Translations under genes and position numbers: made by a program
Shown here: one piece after another, positions 1-8,017 of the stretch
How positions within the stretch are numbered: the first letter of the stretch is position 1
Layout: each line of letters begins with the position of its first letter
NCBI RefSeq assembly: GCF_002939475.1
Contig: NZ_PKFQ01000001.1
Coordinates: 4,461,001-4,525,000 of the forward strand
Length of the DNA stretch: 64,000 nucleotides
From: Streptomyces cinnamoneus
GTDB lineage: Bacteria > Actinomycetota > Actinomycetes > Streptomycetales > Streptomycetaceae
Direction of reading: 5' to 3'
Notes under the pieces: generated by a model
The model's input: the letters and a program-made list of their open reading frames with translations, nothing else
The model's database searches: none
What the model was told of the DNA's origin: nothing

Positions 1-853
1 TGTAGGCGACTCCACGGCTGATCAACATCGCGCAGAAGCCGCACGGGGTGCCGGTGCGGGACAGCCGCACATACCCGAGGGCCCGGCGGTCGCGGCTGGT
101 GTGGTTCCAGATCGCCGACCGGCCGCCGTTCATCGCGACCCGGGAGGCGGCCCCGGCCTGCTGGGCGCCCGCCTGGCGGTGGGCCTCCTCACGCTGCCGG
201 TCCGCGTCCCTGGCGGCCTGCTGGTTGTCGACCTGCGCCAGCCGCTTGTCGAGGTTGCGGGTGCCGAGCGCGTCGAGGACGGTACGGAGTTCCTCCTCCG
301 CCTCCCGCTCGATCCGCTCCTCGTCGTCGCGAAGGCCCTCCAACTCCTCGACGAGGATGCGCTCCCAGTCCTCCGCGTGGTCGTCGAGCTGGTGCTCGTC
401 ACCGTTCTGCGGTGCCTCCCGGGCGGCGTCTGCGGTGCGGCTGGCCTGCTCGCTGACCGGCTGGTCGGCCGCCTTGTCCGGGCGGGCGGAGCCGTCGGTG
501 GACGGGGCCGGGGCGGGCACCTCGTAGGTGCCGGCCAGGGTGGCGAACTGGCGCCGCAGGTCGCCGAGCGTCACCGTCGAGGGCTCCGGGTGGTACGGGT
601 CGGCGACCGTCGTACCGGTCTGGAGCGCGCGGGCCAGGCGGTAGTAGGCGCGGGCCAGGTCGCGGGCCATGCGCCTGCGGCCCATCACCAGCGTGATCGC
701 CCGACGCAGCCAGCCCGGCGCCGTAGCCGCGCGTTGCGCGGCCGGGACCTCCGACCAGAGCTTGAACGCCTCGGCGGTGGTCTCGACGCCGATCTGGCTC
801 AGGGCGAGGTGGAACGCCTCGGCCGCCTGGTCGGCTTCGGCCTGCCGCTTCAC
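1..853 (-). CDS. MuF/VG15-like minor capsid protein (partial)
   Basis: Incomplete: the frame runs off the left edge of the window. The GTG start overlaps the portal stop as GTGA. The N-terminal helical part is followed by a long coiled-coil-like stretch rich in E, R and Q, then the VG15-type signature LSRTGTPCGFCAMLISRG. The homologue in the second prophage (52079-53203) continues with a Cys/His cluster (CHC) that is missing here. Proteins of this family sit next to the portal in actinophages and are thought to be a minor capsid or head-maturation component. The pair of copies in matching positions supports the assignment; a protease role is not shown by any visible motif. Confidence 0.8.
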   Translation of the reverse strand, partial: MKRQAEADQAAEAFHLALSQIGVETTAEAFKLWSEVPAAQRAATAPGWLRRAITLVMGRRRMARDLARAYYRLARALQTGTTVADPYHPEPSTVTLGDLRRQFATLAGTYEVPAPAPSTDGSARPDKAADQPVSEQASRTADAAREAPQNGDEHQLDDHAEDWERILVEELEGLRDDEERIEREAEEELRTVLDALGTRNLDKRLAQVDNQQAARDADRQREEAHRQAGAQQAGAASRVAMNGGRSAIWNHTSRDRRALGYVRLSRTGTPCGFCAMLISRGVAY

Positions 854-2292
854 GCCGCCACCGGGGCGGGCCGGGCGGCCGGCTCAGGCGTTGCCCGCTT
901 GAGCGCACTGGCCAACTGGCCGACCGAGTCGTCCTGTTCGGCCTTGTGCTCCCAGTCCTCCAGCTCGGTCTGGGTGACCCCGGGCACGCGCGCCCACAGG
1001 CCGCGAGCCGGGATGCCGAGCTGTTCGCGGAGCTTGCCGAGCGCGTCGGCGGACTGCGCGAGGCTGCGGGACTCCATGTCGCGCCACATGACCTCGCCCC
1101 GGTAGTCCCCAGCGGAGGCGATGTGCCCGGACAGCTCAGCCGCGAGACGGAAGACCCTCTCCCACGACTCGCCGAACGCGACGCGGAACTCCGCGATCTT
1201 CCTGCTCAGGGCAGTCTCGGCTGCCAGGAGGGCCTCGGCGCTCAAGTTGGCGATCTGGCCCAGGAGATGGTGCGGCGGGGTCTGGGAGACGGCACTCAGG
1301 TGCCGCACGGACATGTCGATCGAGTCGATGAACCCCTGCAACGGTGTCTCGTCCAGCGAGCCGAACCGCACGTCCGGGTCCTCGGCGAACAAGAACCGCT
1401 TCGCGTTGTGGTTGATCGGCAACGGCACGGGGTTGCCGGCCGCGTCCAGAACCGGCTCGCCCGTCTCCGGGTCGCGCTGGATCGGTGGCGCCATGCCGGA
1501 GACCGTCCGCACCTTGGTAGACCCGTAGGTCTGCGCGAGGAGCAGGTCGAAGACGCTCTGGTTGATGCGGTCCTGGAGGGCGATCATCGGCTCGATCACG
1601 CCGACGGTGCGGCCCTCCAGGTCGACCGAGGCGGCGAAGCGGGTGACCGGGCATTCGCTCGCGCCGTGCCGCCGCAGATCCGAGACGGTGACGCTGTCCG
1701 GGTCGTCCAGCGACAGGAAGCGCACCACATACTCGCTGCGGGCATCCCACAGCCGGGCCCGGCCCGGGTCGTCGCCCATCGGCCAGGTCACGACCGTCAA
1801 CGCCGCGAAGGGCGTCTCGTCGTTGGCCGGGTCCTCGAACAGCGCGGCCGTCCGCAGCGCGGACAGGCCCTTCGTACGGACCTGCCCGTTGCGGGCCCGC
1901 TCGGTCAGCGTGAAGCTGTGGCCGTACGTCAGCGCGCCCCGGTACACCGCGGCCTGCCGCGCGTCGAGCCGACTGCGCTGCCAGTGCTCCCACTCCACGG
2001 TCGTGGAGTCCGCAGCGGCCGGCACGCCCCCGCCCGATTCGCCGGGCCGGAAGGCGTCGACGTACAGAGCCTGGGCGGGCGTCGAGACGAGCAGGGGCAT
2101 CCAGTTGGACACCGCCCGCCTGGCCAGGAGCCGGTACTCGTCGTCGGCCTGCGGCGGCATGTACGGGTCGTCGTGCTGCCCGTGGAGGTAGTCGTCGATC
2201 CTGCGCAGTCGGGCACCGTCGCGGCCGAGGACGGCGAGGAGCTGCCGCGCGAGCGCGGCAGGAGAGACGGAGGCGGCCAGGGGAATCACCAC
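850..2292 (-). CDS. phage portal protein (SPP1 gp6-like), prophage A
   Basis: 480 residues, the usual size for an SPP1 gp6-type portal, the dodecameric ring through which DNA enters the head. It is nearly colinear with the 475-residue portal at 53200-54627, sharing NWMPLLVSTPAQALYVD near residue 75 and DRINQ..FDLLLAQ.YGSTKVRTV in the middle. It lies between the terminase and the MuF-like gene, as in siphovirus head modules. The start chosen is the first GTG of GTGGTGATT, after a GAAGG ribosome site. A conserved promoter-like element (2297-2310, leftward) sits directly upstream. Confidence 0.93.
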   Translation of the reverse strand: MVIPLAASVSPAALARQLLAVLGRDGARLRRIDDYLHGQHDDPYMPPQADDEYRLLARRAVSNWMPLLVSTPAQALYVDAFRPGESGGGVPAAADSTTVEWEHWQRSRLDARQAAVYRGALTYGHSFTLTERARNGQVRTKGLSALRTAALFEDPANDETPFAALTVVTWPMGDDPGRARLWDARSEYVVRFLSLDDPDSVTVSDLRRHGASECPVTRFAASVDLEGRTVGVIEPMIALQDRINQSVFDLLLAQTYGSTKVRTVSGMAPPIQRDPETGEPVLDAAGNPVPLPINHNAKRFLFAEDPDVRFGSLDETPLQGFIDSIDMSVRHLSAVSQTPPHHLLGQIANLSAEALLAAETALSRKIAEFRVAFGESWERVFRLAAELSGHIASAGDYRGEVMWRDMESRSLAQSADALGKLREQLGIPARGLWARVPGVTQTELEDWEHKAEQDDSVGQLASALKRATPEPAARPAPVAA

Positions 2293-2296
2293 CTTC

Positions 2297-2310
2297 GTTA
2301 CACTCTTACC
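2297..2310 (-). promoter_or_regulatory. conserved GTAAGAGTGTAAC element before portal gene
   Basis: On the minus strand this reads GGTAAGAGTGTAAC, ending about 10 nt before the portal ribosome site. It is a copy of the directional element found throughout both prophages; the same place in prophage B holds TTGACATAGTTTATC. It probably drives a transcript that starts between terminase and portal. Confidence 0.55.
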
Positions 2311-2316
2311 ATCGGG

Positions 2317-3979
2317 TCACAGGAAGAAACCGCGGCCGGAGCGGGCGCGGACCTTCTTGCCTCGGGCGCGCAGGTCGACGAGGCACTCGTGCGCGAGCAT
2401 CAGCGCCGCGTAGAGGTCGACTTTGCGGGGGCTGTCCTTCGACTCCTTGCCGAAGCTCAACCCGTAGTTGTTGGTGCGGCGGACCGCATTGAGGGCGTGC
2501 CGGCGCAAGGCTCGGTCGCCGTCGTGGCGGAGCTTGCGGTCGAGGATCGAGCGCAGGAGACGCTCGTGCGCGAGGGTGCTGGCCTTGAGCGAGGAGCGCA
2601 TGTCCCAGCCGATCGAGTCCCGGCCGGGGGCCTTCACGGCCAGGCCCTCGCCGTAGGTGTCGGACCACTCGGAGATGTAGGACTCCCAGAGCGCGACGTC
2701 GGCGTACATGCCCTGGACCTTGAAGACGCGGAAGGCGTCGTGCACCGCCGAGTCGACCAGGTCGCGGGGGACCTCCCAGCCGTCGCCGCGTGGGCCGTCG
2801 GGCTTCTCCCACAGGCCGAGCACGAAGGCCGCCATGTCGCTCACGCGCAGAGCCACCAGAGCTGTGCTGTCGTCGCGGAGGCCGCCGTCGAACCCGATCA
2901 CGATCTCGTCGCCGGGCTTGAGCACCTTGGTCTCGTCGCGGAGCACGTCCCAGTCCGCCGGGCCGAGGAGGGCGTCCTCGCTCGCCACGATCTGGTTCAG
3001 CCACATCCGCCGCGAGCGCGAGGGCGCCAGCGTGGTGTCGAGGATGGACTGGAGGATCGTCTCGACCCTCAACCAGATGGCGTCACCGCGGATCTTCGGC
3101 AGGACGATCCGGATGGCCTCCGGGGTCAGCGGAGTCGCGGGGTGGGCCTCGATCGAGTCGTACATGAACCCGATGTCCGAGGCTCGGCCTTCGCGGATCT
3201 TCTCGAATGCCTCGCGCATTCGCTCGGCAACGGAATCCTCGCCGGGCAGATATGCATTGGTGATCGCCAGATAGCGCGAATCTTTCTTCGTCGCATTTCC
3301 GTCGATCGTCTCGTACATTCGGTCGCCGCCATTGCCGGTGACCCAGTGGTGCGTTTCATTGAGAACGGTGAACGTGGACTAAGGAGCGCGCGCCTTCGAG
3401 GGCGCGGTAGCTGCTTGTCACCGCCTCAAGTCGCTGGCGTCCGCCGTGGGCTCGAATCAATTCGGCGCCGGCCTTGATGCCGTACGTCTCGATGAGCTTG
3501 TCGCTCATGAGGCTCGGCATCAGCGTCATGGTGTTGCGGGTCTGGTCGCGGCTGACGGCCGCGATCTGCACCCACGCCTGGGGATGCGGCACGCCCACCG
3601 GCCGGCCGTCCTCGTCCCAGTGCGAGAAGCGGCTCGGGCCGACGAACTCGACCAGGGCCACGACCGCCAACAGCGGGTCCTTGCCCCAGCCCTTGAGCCG
3701 CTGCAACACGCCCTTGCGGTAGACGAAGCGGCCGGTGTCGTCGACCGCGTACCACCAGAGCACCCAGCGCAGTTGCTCGCGGGTGAATCGCCAGGGGCCG
3801 CCGTCCTCGCTCTTGAGGTACTCGGCAGCCCAGCCGGCCACCTGCCAGCCGATGGTGTGCTCGGGGAGCGTCCACGATCCGTCCGGCTCCCGCAGCCACG
3901 TGGGCCCGAGGAAGCTCGGTTCGAGGGCGTCGATCTCTTCCTCGGTCAGTGCGGCGGGAGCCTTCGGCATGCGGCTCAC
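2317..3979 (-). pseudogene. terminase large subunit, frameshifted (prophage A)
   Basis: Two adjacent frames (207 and 333 residues) together match the terminase large subunit also present in prophage B. The upstream frame carries the P-loop-like RLKGWGKDPLLAVVAL. The downstream frame carries the Walker-B-like FTVLNETHHW and the nuclease Asp region IGFDGGLRDDST. The break is a 7-bp insertion at 3376-3385 (plus strand GGA-CTAA-GGA). Removing 7 bp restores one 552-codon frame ending ...EGARSTFTVLNETHHW. As it stands the ATPase and nuclease halves are separated and DNA packaging should fail, unless a ribosomal frameshift rescues it. A sequencing error is possible but less likely given the matching lesion in the other copy. 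Confidence 0.85.
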
Positions 3980-3987
3980 CCCCGGCG

Positions 3988-4416
3988 TTACTCGGCGAGT
4001 CCGAGGTCCTTCTTGTAGTCGGCGATGGCGAGCACCGCGGCCGACTGGACCTCGGGCTCCGGCTCGTGCAGCTCGATGCGCACCCGGCGCCGGTCACCCT
4101 CGGACACGAGGAGGCGCTCGAAAGCGGAGTAGATCGTCTGGAGCATCTGGCCGCTCCGTTTACCGGCGTTCTTGTAATGGCTCAGGTCTTCGCACAGAGA
4201 AAAGGCGAAGGCCCAGTCGGAATTCTGGTAGAAGTCCGACTGGCCGGAACTCCTCAGGGAGTCCCACAGGCGCTGGGCGATCGGATGCCAGTCGGGGTCG
4301 CCGTCCGGGATTTCCACTTCCCGCATGACGCCCTTGGTGACGGGCTGGATATCGCTGCCCTTGCGCTCGCGCGGACGGGCGAGGTCCGCCTCTCGATTGG
4401 GCACGGGGCCGGGCAC
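3988..4416 (-). CDS. putative terminase small subunit
   Basis: 142 residues from GTG 4416, with GGAGG six bases upstream. It is helical and basic at the N-terminus (PNREADLARPRERKG) and ends in YKKDLGLAE. It lies just upstream of the large terminase, the normal place of the small subunit, which recognises the phage DNA and stimulates the large subunit. Prophage B carries an equally long copy. No textbook HTH is obvious by eye, so the call rests on position and on the co-conserved gene order. Confidence 0.65.
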   Translation of the reverse strand: MPGPVPNREADLARPRERKGSDIQPVTKGVMREVEIPDGDPDWHPIAQRLWDSLRSSGQSDFYQNSDWAFAFSLCEDLSHYKNAGKRSGQMLQTIYSAFERLLVSEGDRRRVRIELHEPEPEVQSAAVLAIADYKKDLGLAE

Positions 4417-4427
4417 TCGCCACCTCC

Positions 4428-4739
4428 TTACAGCAGGCCGGGATGATCCTCGGTCCTACGGAAACGCCGGTCGTTGCGGCGCCTGGCGGCTGCCTGCGCG
4501 GCGGCCCCTTCTCTGGACGACTTGACCCGGTGATGCCACCCGCAGAGCGATTGAAGGTTGGCCTCTCGGTGGTCGTCACCCGGTCGGATGTGGTCCACGT
4601 CGGTGGCCGGCTCGGTGCAGCGCACGCCGTAGTGGTCCGTGGCGATGCACCGGTGGCCGTCTCTGGCCAGGACGCGGCGCCGTATCTGCGGCCAGTTCGG
4701 CGGCAGGCGAAGCCGTCTGTCAGACGTAGTCCAGGACAC
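4428..4739 (-). CDS. HNH endonuclease
   Basis: 103 residues with a clear HNH core: a first Cys pair region (RCIATDHYGVRCTEPAT), then DVDHIRPGDDH, NLQSLCGWHH and a KS ending. Small HNH nucleases next to the terminase are a standard part of the packaging machine of HK97-type siphoviruses and are needed for terminase function in several of them. It is the first gene of the leftward packaging operon, 12 bp upstream of the small terminase. The GTG start at 4739 is the only reasonable one. Its counterpart in prophage B is at 56873-57184. Confidence 0.88.
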   Translation of the reverse strand: MSWTTSDRRLRLPPNWPQIRRRVLARDGHRCIATDHYGVRCTEPATDVDHIRPGDDHREANLQSLCGWHHRVKSSREGAAAQAAARRRNDRRFRRTEDHPGLL

Positions 4740-5105
4740 GAGCCTCCTACGTCAGGCCCGAAGGCAACGGCGAAGGGCTTCGGCAAGCGGCCCCCGGCAG
4801 GGGGCCAGCGGGAAGCGGCAACGGCGAAGGGGCTTCGAGGAGTTGGGCGCCTCCGGCGCCCCCAAGGGGAAGCCTCTACGACTTCAGCCTTCTACTCATA
4901 TATACGGAGCTCGGGCCTGGATCTGGAAACGCCTCCAGCCGTGACGGCAGTCACACTCTTGCGATGCTCCGCTCGGAAAGCGAGTTCAAGTCTTGCATTC
5001 GAAGTGACACTCTTACTATGGTTCGTTCGACAACCCGTCAGACGCAACAGGCCCCGGAAGCGCGCCTACGCTCCCAGGGCCCCGACCTAGAGATGAGTCC
5101 TCTAG
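4740..5105. promoter_or_regulatory. divergent control region, prophage A
   Basis: This 366-bp gap separates leftward packaging genes from rightward early genes. It holds three leftward copies of the conserved element: 4950-4965 (ATCGCAAGAGTGTGAC), 4984-4997 (TGCAAGACTTGAAC) and 5004-5021 (CCATAGTAAGAGTGTCAC). A palindrome GTGACGGCAGTCAC lies at 4941-4954. A block CCTTCTACTCATATATACGG lies near 4889; both the block and the palindrome recur in the matching region of prophage B (57185-57518). This is probably where the leftward/rightward switch is controlled. No convincing gene is present. Confidence 0.6.
5087..5105 (+). promoter_or_regulatory. hairpin abutting start codon of HTH gene
   Basis: CTAGAG (5087-5092), a 7-nt loop and CTCTAG (5100-5105) form a stem that ends exactly at the ATG. 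The purine-rich stretch that would serve as ribosome site is inside it. Prophage B has the same geometry with a different sequence (CGAGAG/CTCTCG), so the pairing covaries. It likely limits translation of the HTH gene. Confidence 0.5.
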
Positions 5106-6071
5106 ATGCGAGTGCATCGTAACCGGCACGACCGCGCCTTCGTCGTCGTGCCCAACGCCGCCGCCCGTCACGACCGGCTCTCGCTGGCCGCCGTCGGCCT
5201 GCTGGTCCGCCTGCTGTCCCTGCCGGACGGTACCGCCGTCACGATAGAGAAGATCACGGAGCAGGTCGACGAGGGCAAGACGGCCGTGGCCAAGGCGTTC
5301 AAGGCGCTAGAGGAGGCGGGCTACCTTCGCCGCCAGCGCTCCCAGGACCGCGACACCGGCCGCTGGTACACCCAGACCCACGTCTCCGACATCCCGATGA
5401 CCCACATCCCGGCGGTCGGTGAGCCGGAGGTCCGGAGCGTCGGCGATCTCCCCAAGGGGGAAAAGCACCAGGTAAAGAACCTCCTCCCGAAGCCCTCTCC
5501 GAAGAGCGACGGCCAGCGGCCGGACGCGGCCGGCACCGAGGAGGAGGAGATCAAGTCCCAGGACGAGCAGGCCCAGGCCGCCCCGGCTGACGCCGAGACC
5601 GGCCGGGCCGCTGCGGTCCTCGCCAAGCTCGGCGACAACGACCGCCGCCTCGGGCTTGGCACCGCGGATGTCCTCCGCCTGGCCCCGCTCGCCGCCGAGT
5701 GGCTCGCCGAGGGCCACAGCCAGGCGAAGCTCCTCGCGGTCCTGACCGCCCGGCTGCCGGAGCGGATCGACTCCCCGGCCGCGCTGGTCGCCTACCGCCT
5801 CAAGACCCACCGCCCGGCCCATCCCGCGCCGTCCACGCCGAAGCCCGCCCCGGCGCCGGACACCCGCGCCCGCTGCCAGCAGTGCGACGCCCCGTTCCCC
5901 GCCGGAGTTATCCACAGCCTGTGCAAGACGTGCACCGCCGAGGCCCGGCGTGACCAGGCCGCGACCGTCGGCGGCGACGCGGCGGGACTGCTCTCCGCCA
6001 TCCGCCAGCGCCGCGAGTCCGGCGCCTTCGCCAAGGGTGCCAAGTCCCGGTTCATCCCGGCCGCCGCCTGA
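5106..6071 (+). CDS. winged-helix/HTH early protein with C-terminal zinc knuckle
   Basis: 321 residues. Residues 1-100 form a winged-helix-like domain (RLSLAAVGLLVRLLSLPDG, TIEKITEQVDEGKTAVAKAF, EEAGYLRR). An acidic linker follows, then a second helical region, and a C4 zinc knuckle near residue 260 (CQQCDAPF....LCKTC). The domain order and the first position in the rightward module resemble replication/regulatory HTH proteins of Streptomyces phages and integrative elements. Prophage B has a colinear copy (57519-58463) with identical first residues MRVHRNRHDRAFVVVPNAA. It is probably a regulator or a replication initiator; the sequence does not decide which. Confidence 0.75.
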   Translation: MRVHRNRHDRAFVVVPNAAARHDRLSLAAVGLLVRLLSLPDGTAVTIEKITEQVDEGKTAVAKAFKALEEAGYLRRQRSQDRDTGRWYTQTHVSDIPMTHIPAVGEPEVRSVGDLPKGEKHQVKNLLPKPSPKSDGQRPDAAGTEEEEIKSQDEQAQAAPADAETGRAAAVLAKLGDNDRRLGLGTADVLRLAPLAAEWLAEGHSQAKLLAVLTARLPERIDSPAALVAYRLKTHRPAHPAPSTPKPAPAPDTRARCQQCDAPFPAGVIHSLCKTCTAEARRDQAATVGGDAAGLLSAIRQRRESGAFAKGAKSRFIPAAA

Positions 6072-6099
6072 TCCGCCGACGCACAGAGAGCTCACGCAC

Positions 6100-6909
6100 A
6101 TGCATTCGATGCACATGCCCTGGTACGCCCGCGTCGTCTTCACCGCTGGCAGGCCGTTCGTCCTCGTGGCAGCCCTGGTGATGTCCGTGCCCGGCGAGAT
6201 CCGGATGGCACAGATCGCCGGGTGGCACGGCTGGGTCACCTGGCTGATGCCGGTGTCCGTGTCCGTCTACGCCGGTTGCGCCGCCGTCATCTCCGAGGTC
6301 CGTCGCCGTGCCAAGGGGCCCGGCCGCACCACTGCCACCATCGGCGCCGGAGCGGCGCTCGGCCTGGCACTGGCAGCCCAGGTGATGGCACACCTGATCG
6401 ACCAGGGGTACATGACCACCTCCGCCGTGCTGGTGGCCGGCGTCTCCTCGGTGCCGCCGCTGGTGGTGGCACACATGCTGCACATGGCAGCGACCCCGCC
6501 CGCCACCATGACCGCCGAGGAGCGGATGCGCGAGCTCCAGGAGGCGCTCGCCGAGGCCCTCGCCCACCTCGCCGACGCGATCGACCGCGAGGGGCGGGAG
6601 CTGGTGTCCAAGGCGCACGGCGTGCGCAACGGCTACGAGGAGCTGGCCGAGGAGGCCGACGAGTTGGCAGACGAGGCGGACGAGACCGCTGATGAACTGG
6701 CAGGCGAGCTGGCAGAGACCGGGCTGGCAGAGCGCCAGCCGCGACGGCGGAGCCGTGCCAGGAAGGCCGTGCCACTGGCAGTGGTCGAGGAGACCGTCGC
6801 CGCGATGCAGGCCGACGGTGTGAAGGTCAACGGCAAGGCACTGGCGAAGCGGCTCCAGTGCTCCGTCCGCTCCGGGTACCGCTACCTCAGCGAGATCCAG
6901 GCGGCATGA
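6100..6909 (+). CDS. DUF2637-like multi-TM membrane protein
   Basis: 269 residues. Four hydrophobic segments fill roughly residues 8-140 (RPFVLVAALVMSVPGE, WLMPVSVSVYAGCAAVI, GAGAALGLALAAQVMAHLI, VLVAGVSSVPPLVVAHML). An acidic helical linker made of EEADELADEAD-type repeats follows, then a C-terminal HTH-like part (VNGKALAKRLQCSVRSGYRYL). It resembles DUF2637 proteins of actinobacterial mobile elements, whose function is unknown; joining a membrane anchor to a DNA-binding tail suggests tethering of DNA or a regulator. Start ATG 6100 follows GAGAG; earlier in-frame starts lie inside the upstream gene. Homologue at 58493-59308. Confidence 0.75.
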   Translation: MHSMHMPWYARVVFTAGRPFVLVAALVMSVPGEIRMAQIAGWHGWVTWLMPVSVSVYAGCAAVISEVRRRAKGPGRTTATIGAGAALGLALAAQVMAHLIDQGYMTTSAVLVAGVSSVPPLVVAHMLHMAATPPATMTAEERMRELQEALAEALAHLADAIDREGRELVSKAHGVRNGYEELAEEADELADEADETADELAGELAETGLAERQPRRRSRARKAVPLAVVEETVAAMQADGVKVNGKALAKRLQCSVRSGYRYLSEIQAA

Positions 6910-6913
6910 CCTC

Positions 6914-6949
6914 GGTAGCGCCACCGCCGTGACAGGTGGTGGCGCTACC
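6914..6949 (+). terminator. 12-bp perfect hairpin after DUF2637-like gene
   Basis: GGTAGCGCCACC (6914-6925) pairs fully with GGTGGCGCTACC (6938-6949), five bases after the stop codon. There is no real T-tract, which is common for Streptomyces terminators. Prophage B has an unrelated 13-bp hairpin in the same place. Confidence 0.7.
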
Positions 6950-6983
6950 GTCATTGGCACAACACCACAGGAACGGAGACAGC

Positions 6984-7424
6984 GTGGGAGCCATCCAGCA
7001 ACCCACCCGAGCGATGGGCCCGTACAGGGTCGAGATCCGGTCGGAGTCGTTCTACCTCACCCGCACCGCGGCCGAGCACTGCACCGCCCCCAGCCGGCAC
7101 CAGGCCGTGGTGCCAGCGTCGGACCTGCGGCACCTGGCAGCGGCCTTTCGCCAGGTGCGCGGCCACAAAGCCTGGCGCGAGAAGGAGTGGGCCGACGGCG
7201 ATCCGTCCGACACATCCTGGACGTTGCCGCCGGGCGGGGAGGGCGAGGCGCCGGCCGCCTCCTGGGAGGTCAGCCTCGACGGCGAGAAGCTCAGCATCCG
7301 GGGGCCGTGGATCGTGTACGCCGAGCCCGACCGAGGACTGCTCTCCACCGAGATTGCCTACCTCAACCTGGCGGACCTCGACGATGCGCTGAAGGCGCTC
7401 GACGGCGCGCCGGCCACATCCTGA
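6984..7424 (+). CDS. hypothetical protein
   Basis: 146 residues from GTG 6984, preceded by GGAACGGAGA. Soluble, mixed alpha/beta composition with several Trp residues and no recognised motif. Two beta-like stretches (YRVEIRSESFYL and SWEVSLDGEKLSI) suggest a compact domain. Prophage B lacks it and has a DUF6907-like gene in the same slot, so this position is variable between the two phages. Confidence 0.6.
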   Translation: MGAIQQPTRAMGPYRVEIRSESFYLTRTAAEHCTAPSRHQAVVPASDLRHLAAAFRQVRGHKAWREKEWADGDPSDTSWTLPPGGEGEAPAASWEVSLDGEKLSIRGPWIVYAEPDRGLLSTEIAYLNLADLDDALKALDGAPATS

Positions 7425-7748
7425 CCCAGGCCCTCGACGGGGCCGAGCATTCGCCCGCCTCGGTCTCCGTCGTTCCGGCCCTGCGGACTGAGCGACCTTG
7501 GAACCGTGGCAGAATCCGAGCGGCTAAGACGTGGCGGTCCGCGAATCGTTTCTCCGGGGGTCATACCCCCACCCCCTACCGGCCGGGTCGCCATGCCCTA
7601 GGGTCGCGCGTCGCACGCGGGCACACTCGCACCCCCACACCCCCTAGGGGGAACGCGCGCATGACCGGCCAGCAGGGCCCGGCAGGCCCGTCACAGGGCC
7701 ACTCAGCGCGGCATCACATGGCCTCTGACCTGCGCTTATGTGGGCCGA
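7425..7748. other. conserved non-coding block upstream of the structured RNA
   Basis: No gene seen. The block CCTTGGAACCGTGGC, followed 16 bp later by GCTAAGAC and GGCGGTCCGCG, recurs in prophage B (59950-60000). So does a following GGGGGT-cat-ACCCCC hairpin with C-rich flanks. CCTCTGACCTGCGCTT (7721-7736) also occurs in B (60122-60137), and a 14-bp part of it occurs inverted near the att region (20113-20126). Function unknown; its conservation suggests a promoter, origin or recombination site. Confidence 0.5.
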
Positions 7749-7749
7749 T

Positions 7750-7778
7750 TTGCAAGAGTGTGACTAGATGCGTAATGT
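7750..7778 (+). promoter_or_regulatory. promoter P1 (TTGCAA-17-TAATGT)
   Basis: TTGCAA (7750-7755) and TAATGT (7773-7778) are 17 bp apart. The -35 box lies inside a copy of the conserved element TTTGCAAGAGTGTGACTAG (7749-7767). It should start the non-coding transcript just downstream. Confidence 0.6.
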
Positions 7779-7861
7779 TCTCCCCGTCGCCACCACGGGA
7801 CGCCAGCCGCAAGACAGGGCAAACTACCTGAAGCGGCAAGCAAGTTGAGCGAACGTAAGAG

Positions 7862-7890
7862 TTGCGAACGCAAGGCCAGCCCGCTAGGGT
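7862..7890 (+). promoter_or_regulatory. promoter P2 (TTGCGA-17-TAGGGT)
   Basis: TTGCGA (7862-7867) and TAGGGT (7885-7890) are 17 bp apart, the -35 embedded in CGTAAGAGTTGCGAAC. The same architecture occurs in prophage B at 60261-60289. Confidence 0.65.
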
Positions 7891-7987
7891 TGGAACCAAC
7901 GCCGAACCCGGGAAGCCGAGAACGGGCCGCAAGAGCGGCGCCGCCGGAAGGATGGGCAGGCGGGATCGCAACCCCGGATCGTAAGAG

Positions 7988-8017
7988 TTGCGAAACGCGG
8001 GACCGGCCCGATAGGGT
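7988..8017 (+). promoter_or_regulatory. promoter P3 (TTGCGA-18-TAGGGT)
   Basis: TTGCGA (7988-7993) and TAGGGT (8012-8017) are 18 bp apart, the -35 embedded in CGTAAGAGTTGCGAAA. The matching promoter in prophage B is at 60385-60414. Confidence 0.65.

Noticed and set aside
946..3477. Long open frame of over 800 codons on the plus strand opposite portal and terminase
   Set aside because: Mirror effect of high GC at third positions; no ribosome site, no domain pattern, and the opposite strand encodes clear portal and terminase.
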